Shown piece after piece: positions 1-10,400 of a stretch of 64,000 bases of DNA. Source of the DNA: Halichondria panicea (taxonomy: Eukaryota; Porifera; Demospongiae; Suberitida; Halichondriidae). The stretch covers positions 1,293,803 to 1,357,802 of the forward strand of contig NC_087380.1 of NCBI RefSeq assembly GCF_963675165.1, in the 5' to 3' direction. The number at the start of each line of letters is the position of its first letter. Within the stretch, counting starts at the first letter, position 1. Position numbers and translations under genes: made by a program. The notes under the pieces are model-generated. The model was given only the letters and a program-made list of their open reading frames with translations. It was not told where the DNA came from and ran no database searches.

Positions 1-264
1 TTTTGTAACTTTGTCCGGTTTTTTACAATTTGTATGATGAAATTGTTATTAATTATTTCGCGCATGCGCATACAAAGTATACCAGGCCGCCTTTCTCTTC
101 GCGGCCTGGAATCGAGGCTAAGTATATATAAGCGACATGTACATTATGTACAACCCTAACCTTTCTCTCTTTGAGATAAAAACTGTTACAACAGTGAAAC
201 AGCTCACACATGCACTGCCATATTGATTCTACTGAGCGCATGCTCATTGTCCCTCTCCCTATAG
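1..264. other. intron 18 of RPTP copy 0, with a GC-rich hairpin
   Basis: By comparison with the complete copies this is the 3' part of the intron between the PTP-D1 core exon and the first D2 exon. It ends in a normal acceptor (CCCTATAG at 257-264). It contains a perfect 9-bp stem, CCAGGCCGC at 82-90 and GCGGCCTGG at 101-109, not seen at the equivalent site of the other copies and probably a transposon remnant. No coding sequence was recognised. Confidence 0.6.
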
Positions 265-1071
265 GACCAATATGTGTTCATCCACGATGCTATCCTGGAG
301 TCAGTGACGTGTGGAGACACTCAGATCAGTGCTGCAGATCTGCGCAGACAGATACAGAAGATGCCATCAGTGGCCCCGGGAAAAGCTATCACAGAATTCC
401 AATACCAATTCCAAATTCTGGAACAGGTCTCTCCGAATCCAAATGAGGTAAACTGCAGTAGTGCATTGAGACACAAGAACCTGAACAGGGGAATACAGTA
501 CCTACCAAGTAAGTTTTTAGATTTTAGAATAAGTGCCTTTACCTGATTACATATAAACGACCCTTTATCAACTCCACAGTTGAGAATCACCGTGTGTTCC
601 TGAAAGGGGAGGACCCTGGCCGTGACTACATCAATGCCGTCTTTGTCAATGTAATACTACGCACATGCATGCTAAGTGCATGTGCTGCAGAGCTACTGCA
701 CACTTTTTAATTAGACTTTCGCCACACAAGTTAAATATTAACTTGTGTTAAGGAAACATGCAGGCCTGAAAAAACACCCACTTATATAGCTCATGCTTTT
801 TGTCCATAAAAATGGACAATTTGGACCCAAAATAAATCACTGATCCAATCACACTGTAATTATTATAACACTATAATTTCAGTGGTCCCCCTCCCTCCCT
901 CCAGGGCTACAAGCACCAGAAGGCATACATCATTGCCCAGAATCCACTGGACTCAACTGTGCGTAACTTCTGGAAGCTATGACAGGAAGTGTGCGGCTGT
1001 TGTGATGTTGACTCCACTCAGTGAGAATGGGAAGGTAAGAGATGGTCTCCATTAGAGGTCCTCCCTATTGA

Positions 1072-1125
<54 letters not shown>

Positions 1126-1126
1126 G

Positions 1127-1165
<39 letters not shown>

Positions 1166-1958
1166 ATGTGTAGGAGGCATGCTCCCAGTACTGGCCAGAG
1201 AGTGGCAATGTCATCTCCTTCGGTGAGTTCACCATTGATAACTTGGGGGAGGAAACCAACACTGGGTTCGTTTTGAGGCAACTGAGCGTACTTAATAAGA
1301 AGGTGTGTTATTCATAATAATCTTCAGTTGTTTCTTTATCGTTTCTTAATTTTTTCTCCAGACAAAGCAAACTCTGCAAATAATTCAAATCCAAATTCTC
1401 GATTGGAAGTCGACTGGTGCATGTGCAAACTTCAAGATTGTAACTGATGTCAATGAGGAGGTTGTAAAGGTTCAAAGGAGGACTGGAAACAAGGCGATTG
1501 TGGTCCACTGCAGGTGTGTATTTTTGTGAGTAATTATGTGTTTAATGATTAGTTGTTTCCAGTGACACTGCGACCCGCTCTGGTATGTACTGCTCCATAG
1601 CTACTACCATTGACCGTTGCAAGACAGAGGGAGTGGTGGATGTGTTCCAGGTGGTCAAGGCTCTCAGGGTCCACAAGCCAGGGGCAGTACCCTCAGTCGT
1701 GAGTTCATCTGCTTAAAGCTAGAGCCTGTATCCCTTAATTACAAGCCAGACCTCTCAGCTAGCTGTAGAGAGGGCTATTATTGCACCATGCATTGCTATA
1801 GCCGTGCATTACTTGTATTTCCTACCACACACTATACAGTCATTGTGTGTCTGCAGGTATTAATATGCCACTCCCCCTCACAGGACAACTACAAGGATGT
1901 TTTTGAGGCCTTGTTGGTCTACTTGGACTCCTTCGATACTTACGCAAACTTTCTCTAA
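265..1958 (+). CDS. RPTP copy 0, 3' part only (second PTP domain), frameshifted
   Basis: This is the 3' end of a receptor tyrosine phosphatase whose 5' part lies before the window. Exons by alignment to the complete copies: 265-508, 580-650, 905-1034, 1174-1302, 1362-1513, 1563-1698, 1884-1958 (stop TAA). They encode the start of the membrane-distal PTP domain (DQYVFIHDAILE, completing the Q-loop of domain 1) and then the degenerate D2 domain with HCSDTATRSG split between the exons ending at 1513 and starting at 1563. The exon 905-1034 is 130 nt, against 135 nt in all five other copies, because 5 nt are missing after the codons for NFWK. Frame is lost and TGA follows two codons later. If real, D2 is truncated while domain 1 could survive. 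A sequencing or assembly error is the alternative. Confidence 0.75.
1075..1170. repeat. (TG)n/(TGCG)n microsatellite abutting a splice acceptor
   Basis: About 50 bp of TG repeat is followed by about 40 bp of TGCG/CGTG repeat and runs straight into the acceptor TAG at 1171-1173. The same intron in the other copies has a pure TG tract of only about 20-29 bp, so this allele is expanded. The repeat stands where the polypyrimidine tract would normally be. Confidence 0.9.
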
Positions 1959-2764
1959 AACTAAAATGGAAACTAGAACTGGGCGGCAGCTTTTGGGAGA
2001 GGGAGATTCTAATATAATGTGCACATGTTTTAAGTTAGACGTAGGATTTTAGTTTTGTGTATTGCCACAACATCAGTGTGATGAAACAATTTTGAGTGAG
2101 AGTTGCCAAACTAAAAATCGTATACTATAATATATAATAGCTTTTGTGGTGGCCGGTCATGCAAGTGGTTCAGGTCGTCGTGTGTGATAATATTATGTTA
2201 CTGATGGCTTGTCATACAGCCGCATAACATTGCTGATGAATGCAGGTCAAGATTAAGAAGCCTTTTTTAATAGCTACCTTGTACTTTACCTTCTATATAC
2301 TCCTGCTTGTTTGTAAGTAGTTTACAGTTATAATTAGATGGAATGCTTATAGATCGAAGTCTTTTTGTTGCAACCTCTCCCCTACAGGCCCTTACTTGTA
2401 CGTGTGATTGCCCCCTCAATGACAAGACAGATTGTGTCTTTTGTGGCGGCCGGTCATGCCAGTGGTTCAGGTCGTCTTGTGTGATAATATTATTTTACTG
2501 ATGGCTTGTCATACAGCCGCATAACATTGCTGAATGCAGCTCAATATTGAGTTAATAGCTACCTTGTACTTGTACCCTCTACTCCTGCGTGTATCTATAG
2601 ACCTTCCATATTAAACCTTAATTAGTGGTTTCCTTCATCAGAAGCAAGCATACACACATGCATCATTGGATCGAATTAGTGGCCGTAAGTAGTTTACAGT
2701 TATAACTACTAGAGTGAGTCCTTTCAGATGGCGAAGTCTTTTTGTTGCAACCTCTCCCCTATAG
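1959..2764. other. spacer with a local tandem duplication that includes an SRA exon scrap
   Basis: 3' flank of copy 0 followed by two similar blocks, about 2141-2430 and 2432-2764. Both start near TGTGGYGGCCGGTCATG and contain the motifs GCTTGTCATACAGCCGCATAACATTG and a CAACCTCTCCCCTA acceptor region. The first block ends with 43 nt (2388-2430) matching the start of the SRA exon and is then cut off by the second block. No complete gene was seen. Confidence 0.7.
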
Positions 2765-4200
2765 GCCCTTACTTGTACGTGTGACTGTCCCCTCAATGAC
2801 AAGACAGGGGACACAGTGCTCGGAAGTGGACAAACAGCAAACCAGTGGAGTGGCATACGGAACTACAAGGGACGGAAGAGCCCAGAGTACGCTCCAGAAG
2901 AGGGGAACAAGTACGACGGGATCTACAAGGTCGTCAAGTACTGGCCAGAGAAGAACAAGAACGGATTCATTGGTTGGAAGTACCTGTTCAGGAGAGATGA
3001 GGTGGGTATATTTTGAGGAAAGATCGTTATACGAGGTTTAATTTTTGTGAAATAGCAGCCTTGCAGTATGCATTCAATTTGTGGGTCAAAAAATATTCGC
3101 GGTACATGCTTAACAGTGAACGTTTATACCCCCCTATATAGTATAAGTATGAGGTTCCCGTAGATAGTTTTACTGTATGCATGTAAGTGTTGGCAGTCGT
3201 ACTAAAGCCATGATATGCTGAAACTGTATTTTCAGTTACCCTCTCTCTGACAGTCTCATGCTTCTTGGATTCGTGAGGGCAAGAAGGCCATTAAGAAGCT
3301 AGGCCTCACTATGGAGTATCCTGATGGCTACCTCGAGGCTCAGGCTGCCAAAAAACAGAGCAAAGAAGCGGAGGCTGATGGTGGGGTGGGGTCAGATGAG
3401 GAGGCAGCTAGCTAGACAAGGGGAAGAGCTAGGGGACGAAAGAGAAAGGCCCTATATAGTATGTGTGTCTACGCATGTTGAATTGATTTGTTGCTTTTAA
3501 TTCTGTGCAGACTCCAAGGCTCGTGGTTCCCCTGCCAAGAAGAGCCAGCAACTTTGGTACGAGCTGAGCAAAGGTCAGAGGTCACTTATCAAGGCTGACA
3601 CAGTCAACAGCAAAGTGTGGGAGGAGCTACTAGCCTCGGCCAAAGATGAGGGCTCAGTGAGTCACTAGCTGCCTGGAAGTACTGCGATTTTGTAGTAATC
3701 GCTTATAGGGACATGTATACTGGACAGTTTTTACCTGGTACTATGCCTGTTATTGTAGCTATATTACCGTATAGCGGGTAATTTTCGGGGATAAAAATAT
3801 TCGTGATTCAGCAATATTTAGCCATTCATGGTTTATATTTTCGTGGTTGCTGCTTGCACTGCAGGTAAAGGTAGGCAAAGACATTTCATTCGTGGGTAAA
3901 ATAAAATATTCGTGGTCCAGTGTTAAACCACGAAAATTACCTGCTACATGTATACGGTAATACTTTCTGGAGAATACACAAGGTATATACCCTATGTGTA
4001 TTCTTGGTACTGTGCTACTATATTACAGTACTGTATGCTATAGCTATACTCCATTGTACTGTACTGTATATATCATTTGCATTGTTTTCCTCGCTCAGGC
4101 TGGTCTGCTGAGTCGTATCCAGGAGACATTCAACTGCATCGTGTGTCAGGAGGTGGTCTACCAGCCCGTCACTACCACCTGCAGCCACAACATCTGTAAG
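2765..4200 (+). pseudogene. UHRF1/2-like fragment A (SRA C-terminal half, linker, half RING)
   Basis: UHRF proteins read hemimethylated DNA with an SRA domain and ubiquitinate histone H3 through a RING. Four exon-like blocks are seen. 2765-3001 is the SRA C-terminal half: [20 protein letters not shown], then [13 protein letters not shown]. 3254-3415 carries [20 protein letters not shown] and an acidic tail ending in TAG, unless a weak donor upstream of the stop is used. 3511-3656 is the pre-RING helix (LWYELSKGQRSLIKAD, KVWEELLASAKDEGS). 4099-4200 is the first RING half ([24 protein letters not shown]). All four blocks are open in frame here, the best-preserved copy. The Ubl, TTD, PHD, SRA N-terminal half and last RING cysteines are not found nearby. 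I therefore read it as a gene fragment carried with the tandem unit, not a working UHRF; a chimeric transcript cannot be excluded. Confidence 0.75.
3764..3960. mobile_element. MITE with TTACCGTATAGCGGGTAA-type inverted ends (spacer A)
   Basis: A 197-bp element between the pre-RING and RING blocks. Its left end begins TTACCGTATAGCGGGTAATT and its right end is an imperfect reverse complement ending TATACGGTAA. It is flanked by TA on both sides. Internal direct and inverted GTGG/CCAC motifs include ATATTCGTGG. Related copies sit at the same place in the next two spacers (16502-16722, 27720-27922), so the insertion predates those duplications. Confidence 0.75.
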
Positions 4201-4495
4201 GTGTGGAACCACTGACTAGAGATATTACTGCATGTGTCTTTGTAGTGTGGTGGGGTTTCATAACATTGCTAATGAATGGCAGCTCACTATAATTATATAT
4301 AGCTATATACCTATAATGCATAAAATTCTCCATAGTAACTGGGACCACTAAACAGTATTATTCTAGAACTGCATGCAATGTAGGCATCTCCTGTGCACAC
4401 TTCCTTTAATATCATGATTTTTGTTGAGTGCTTTCAGTATATATAATTATAGTTATAATTATTTCTCTCATATCAGCTCTACAAACTATTACAGA
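4201..4495 (+). promoter_or_regulatory. putative core promoter region of RPTP copy 1
   Basis: Sequence upstream of the signal-peptide ATG. A block CTGTGCACACTTCCTTTAAT near 4391-4410 and a TATA-like GTATATATAATTATAG near 4437-4453 are followed by ATTTCTCTCATATCAGCTCTAC just before the start codon. The same order is conserved upstream of the other four complete copies. Conservation is weak evidence because the whole region was duplicated; no transcription start is known. Confidence 0.35.
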
Positions 4496-7400
4496 ATGTT
4501 CCCCTCAAGGTTATTTCTCTGCTGTCTGCTGGGAATTGTTTCCCTAGTGTATGGACAGACTTTGAGTGAGTTGATATGCATGCAGTCAACTATAATTATA
4601 TAGCTAAGCTATAATACTAACTTGTGCTATAAAGATTTGGTATCAGCATCAATTATTGTATTATTGGCATACAGCTCGACCGGCATCAGGCAATGAGCCC
4701 CCTGGCACTAACCACACTGGAAAGATCATCTCGTTCTCTGATGTTGGATCAGGAGTTGGTACTGATCCACGAGCCTGGTATTGCTACACCGGAGTCACTG
4801 GTGGTGTAGTGTGGCAGTTCCCTAATGGGAGTGCATTGCCCATAGTTTTTTACAGGGATGCAATTGGGGATGAACTGTTCATCAGTGCTGTTAGAAATAC
4901 TGCTGTTGTTCTGCATCGTGGTCCCACACACTTCAGTCCTGATGGAGAACACTGCTGTAGGAGGCCTAGCACAGGACTGAGCAGATGTGTCACCTTCAGT
5001 GAGTGCTGACTATATTGTCTATGTCCAATACTAACCCCCGCCCCCACAGCTCCCTGCCCCACACTGAGTCCCCTCACTAATGGAAGGATCTCATACAATG
5101 CAACCACCAACATGGCCACCTACATCTGTAACACTGCTGGTTACGCACCAACCATCACCATGGCCAGTGGATCAGTTCTGCAGATAACTTGTATGAGTGA
5201 TGGTACTAGTGCTGGTACCTGGTCTCCATCACCACCTACAGCCTGTGCATGTGAGTACTGTACCGTCTTCTGATTGTATCGCCATGCATCCTGATGGAAG
5301 CGCCAAATGCACAATAATCAAGCGTTAAGTTCTGAAATTACTTTTTGCTGGCGTTTAGGTAATTAGAAAAGAAACACTGAAATCGAGGCTATAATTATAC
5401 ATACAATTCATCTATTATTGCCCCGTGAAACAGCTACTATTACTTTACGTTGTATCGCTAAACACCACTCTTAAGTTTTATTATTTTTTCTTTCTATTTG
5501 TGCGCTACTGGAAATCATAATTAATTTGTGTGGCTGCAATTAGAAGAAAGACTGTATATAGTACTGCATTCGAGCAATGCAAGCATACATTATTACACTT
5601 CTACTCTCAGTTGTGTATTGTGGCTCCCCACCCACCATTGCCAATGGCTCTCCTGGAGTACCAATTGCAACCCCTGACGCAACCTCCGACAAAGGGACAG
5701 TGACCTACACCTGTGACAGTGGGTATGAGGTCGTCGCCACAGCAATGGCCACATGTATGGCTAATAGGACCTGGGGACCTCCACCAACTTGTCAGCGTAT
5801 GTTATTCTGCTGCATTATATTCCAATCACAATAATATTTTTTGCTTACTCAGCTGTAAATTGTGGGACACCTCCCTCTGTAACCAATGCATCTCCTGGAA
5901 CACCCTCACCTGACACAACTCTCGGAGAGAATGTGACCTACACCTGTGTCAGTGGGTATGAGGTCTCCACTGGAGTCATCACAGCAACAGCTACCTGTAT
6001 GGCTAGTGGGGTGTGGGGACCTCTACCAACTTGTTCACGTAAGTCATGCAAATTGTCCATGTCTTCAAAATCATGTCCCTTCACAGCTGTTGACTGTGGC
6101 TCCTTGGACGCCCCCTCCAATGGAGCAGTGGACACATCCTCTGGAACCACCTTCATGATGACTGCTACCTACACCTGTGACACTGGATACAACATTGTTG
6201 GATCAAACACCACTCGGACTTGTGGGGCCACTGCACTATGGACTCCAGAGGCCCCCACATGTGCACGTGAGTAGCATGAATGACTGTGTAGACTGTATCC
6301 ACTGTGTTCATAATTCACAGCTGTTGACTGTGGTCCCCTCACTGTTCCTAATGGGCAAGTTAGTACATCCTCTGGAACCACCTTCATGAATACTGCCATG
6401 TACACTTGTGATCATGGCTACACTCTCAATGGAGCATCAGATAGAACCTGTCAAGTTAATAGAACCTGTCAAGCTAATAGAACCTGGAGCCTAACAGCAC
6501 CTACCTGTGATCGTGAGTGCTTTAAACAAAACGTACACGACAGCTATAACTTAACATAACATATGTTTTATTAGCTGTTGACTGTGGTCCCCTAAATAAC
6601 ACTCCCAATGGACTAGTCAGTACATCCTCTGGAACCACCTTCATGATGACTGCTACCTACACCTGTAACACTGGATACAACATCGTTGGTAGTGAGAGCA
6701 GAACTTGTGGAGCAAATGGAACAAGTGGAGTGTGGTCAGGAGAACCTCCAGTGTGCAACTGTAAGATTAAGTGACAATCATAATTATTGTGCTTTGATCT
6801 TTTTCTCCCAATCAATCCAGTCATTCCTTTGAGCAGGGGATCGAGTGCCATTGTTAACAACTCTGCCTTATCACTGGCGACCATTGGAGAGGGTTCCTCT
6901 GCCCTCACCTGTCATACTGAGCTCATCACCTGCTGCAGAGGAGAGGACAACAACGGCAGTGCTCTTGGAGGGTGGAGAGGACCAAATGGTGGCAGCATTC
7001 CTGACTCGAATACCAATGGATTCTACGTGTCACGAGGTATAAGCTCCATTAGTCTGAACCTTGTAGAGGGATCCAGTGAAGTAGCTGGTACCTACTGTTG
7101 TCAAGTGCCCAGGGAGAGTGGGGCAACCACTACACATTGTGTCATGGTGACTGGTGAGTGTGGTTGAAATATGCAACCACAGATTAACTCACAATTGTCC
7201 TATTTCGATTCCTCAGTCTCTGCTTCTCTCTCTATTGCTGCTGTTGCTGGTGGGATAGTCGGTGCTATAGTGGTGGTGATTCTAGTGATCCTGCTCATCA
7301 TATTCCTAGTACTGTTCCTAAGGTAAGCCATGCAGATGGTATGTGCATTCATTGTGGATCTAGCTAAAACAATTGTGTACCCACAACAACCCACAGCCTG

Positions 7401-10400
7401 TTCTTGTGTATTTAGCACCAGAATACACTGAATTTATGTCAACACAACTGTTATTATTTCCAGACAATCACGGAAGAAACAGTATGAACCTGCTGTCAAA
7501 AACTCTGGTCTCTCTACTGTATACAGCAAACACAGCGATGCCAGTGATGGGGGCGTGGCTACCATATCAAAAGACCACGGTCAGTGCTGTTGATTAGTTT
7601 AATGAATTTCACCACTTAATACCTGTGTATAATGTATGTGTTAATATGTGTAGAGCCTACCATAACTGGCTTCCCAAGTGAGAGCAGAGCTAATGAAGGG
7701 GAGGAGGTAGTCATTAAGCCCAAGGTGGAAGGTCACCCTCCACCCAGTATCACCTGGTACCACGATGGTAGGAAGGTGACTGCAGACTATGCCACAGAAC
7801 TGGACCAGGACGGTGGATTATCCTTCCCTAGTGTAGAGACTAAGCATGCTGGTGAGAGTATAGGTTACACAACAAGGCCTTATTGATTGACCACAGCTGG
7901 GAATGTGTACAACTCTCTCTATTGAAAGTATTGGTATTGACCACAGCTAGGAATGTTCTAGTGAAAATAAAGTTTGGTTTGCTATTGATAACAGCTTCTG
8001 GCGACAAAGGCTGTACACGTACACCAAGGTCTTGTTGTGTATGATAAATTTACCACAGCTGGGAATGTGTAGTCTACAAATCTATAAAAGTATTCCATAT
8101 TGAAATAAATGATAACAAACATTATATTATAGCTACTAGCCACCACTTTAAAAGCTTTATGGGGCATGATATTTCCAGTGCAGCTGATATCAATATCATA
8201 CCAGGATGTAGTACGTATACAGCAATACCACCCATGCACCACTCTTGGACTCGGTATAAATATCATCAAATGTACTAAAAAAATGCGGAAAGAATTATAA
8301 CCACAGGTATAAGTAGGGTATGGCGTCATCCCTGGTGCTGCATGTACAGCTCGACCTCTATGATTAGTAGACCACATTTGATGATATTCATTGACCTATG
8401 TTGATACGCATAATATAGTGTTTTATAAGGATGCAAGTCCAGATGAAATCAATCGCCTGCTTGGGTGATATTGCTACCATATCCTGATATGACATCGGAA
8501 ATATCATGTTCCTTAAAGCCTTTAATGTCAGTAGGCTATAAACTATGTTATAATTATAGGGAATATGCCCATATATGCATACAGCCCGTGTGTGTGTGTG
8601 GGTTAGTCACACCACTAGCTGTTGTTCATTCCTCTGTGTGTGTTCATGTGCATGTTTGCACAGGTGTGTATAAGCTGGTGGCCAGTGGACCTTCTGTCAA
8701 AGCTGAGACAGAGCTCCAGTTGATAGTGGTACCAGAGGGAGGGGAAGAAGAGGTGACAGATGAGATGGACCTCACTCCTATACCAGTGGATGGGTTTGGA
8801 GCATATGTCACTGAGCAGCATGCTAATGGCAATAAGAAGTTTGCCAGCAACTATTTGGTGGGTTTAATACATGTGTTGATTCTACCAGCGTCTTAATGTG
8901 CTGTATTGATTCCCTCCTCCACACCAGCTTATATATTGACTCCACACACTATACAGGGTCTCGGTGGTAAGGAAGGTGAACACTCAACAGCAATTGCCAA
9001 ACAGCACAAGGAGGAAAATAGATTTAGAAACATTCTTGTGTGTAAGTCCTGATGATATTTATACTAAGTTTCTATTGTGGATTCATGCACACACATGCAC
9101 ATACACACACACTGGTTTCCTGCAGATGATGACAACCTCATTATCCTAGACCCCATCCCTGGACAAGAGGACTGTCAGAGTGACTACATCAATGCCTGCT
9201 ATGTAGACGTGAGTGTGTGTGCATGTGTGTTATGATTAAAGGCTCACAGCGCTAGCCTGCCAGGGCTGCTGTCTCTCCCATAGAAGTCAATGAATTAACC
9301 ATGGTTTATCAGACCCCAAAAAGGATGCAAACAAAATGGTTTGGTGAGGTCCAACACTTCTACTCCAGATGTTGTATGCAACTTCGATTATAATTAACAT
9401 TGTTGCTACATACACTTTATTGTGCTGATAATTCTGTGATTGGCTCATGCCTGTACAGTGTGATTGTGGGTATATACTGTGTTTTCCAAGTTGCTTGTCA
9501 TTGTGCACAGTAAATGGGCGTTGTATATAGTACTACTAACTCTGTAGTAAAGTGAATGTGTCTATTTAGCAAAAAATTTTAATCATAATGCCTGCATGTA
9601 CAATATTATTATGCTTTGTTTTTTTTGTGTGTAAAATAATCCATAACAGTGAAAGTAAATGAAAGATCAGTTGAAGGCATTCCAAAATAATTATTTTGGT
9701 TAAATTGCATGTAGCGTTGTTGTGAGATAATCCTTTCCCTCGCAAAGAATCTGAACGCTTGATTAGAAGTATAGTGCATGCTGGACCTCACTTGAACCAA
9801 TATCAACCATAACACCAACTCATCTCTTGAGCGGCTCAGCCAACCTTGCTTCCTCCCAAATGTTTTTGCACTTTTACCTAATTCGTGTACCTTGTGCTAG
9901 CTAGAGATATGATGTTGTTTATTCTCTCTTCATCTTGAAACGCCAGCAAAGAATCTGAACGCCTGATTAGAAGGTTAAAAGGAGAAATAGTGCTGTACCT
10001 CACTTGAACCATTTACCAATATCTACCATAAATAATTAACATCAAGGGTGAACCCATCTCTAGCTTGTTTGCGTCCTTTTTGGCCCTACTTCCTCCCAAC
10101 ATGTTTTGCACTTTTTTTGCACACTTTTGCCCAATTCGTGTACTTTGTGCTAGCTAGAGAATATCTGCTGTTTAGTAGGTGGCATCATCTCTTTCTTCTA
10201 TCTATAATGGTGGCATTACCATCTTTAACGCTGCTACATAGCTGTACTTATTTGCACGTATTTTTTTAAATAACACTGTTCAATTTCAGTTAATAGTTTA
10301 CAACGATATGGCCTATCTTGTGGTCTTGGGTGAGATCCAGAGGGGAGATTTTTGCTATTTTCGACTTAATCCTATACTGCTATGATTTATTCATGATAAC

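Noticed and set aside
2765-4200. A functional UHRF gene
   Set aside because: The Ubl, TTD, PHD, the N-terminal SRA half and the second half of the RING were looked for in the surrounding sequence and not found. The other fragments carry stops.
5577-5834. Apparent alternative start with a signal-peptide-like leader (MQAYIITLLLSVVYCGS) before Sushi 2; also at 18336 and, shorter, at 52531
   Set aside because: The hydrophobic stretch is the translated polypyrimidine tract and acceptor (CACTTCTACTCTCAG). Copy 3 has lost the ATG, so it is not conserved; the true leader is in exon 1.
7464-7579. ITIM or ITSM in the juxtamembrane exon (STVYSKHS, KKQYEPAV)
   Set aside because: Tyrosines are present but the residues after them do not fit the ITIM or ITSM consensus, and copy 5 deletes the SKH following TVY.
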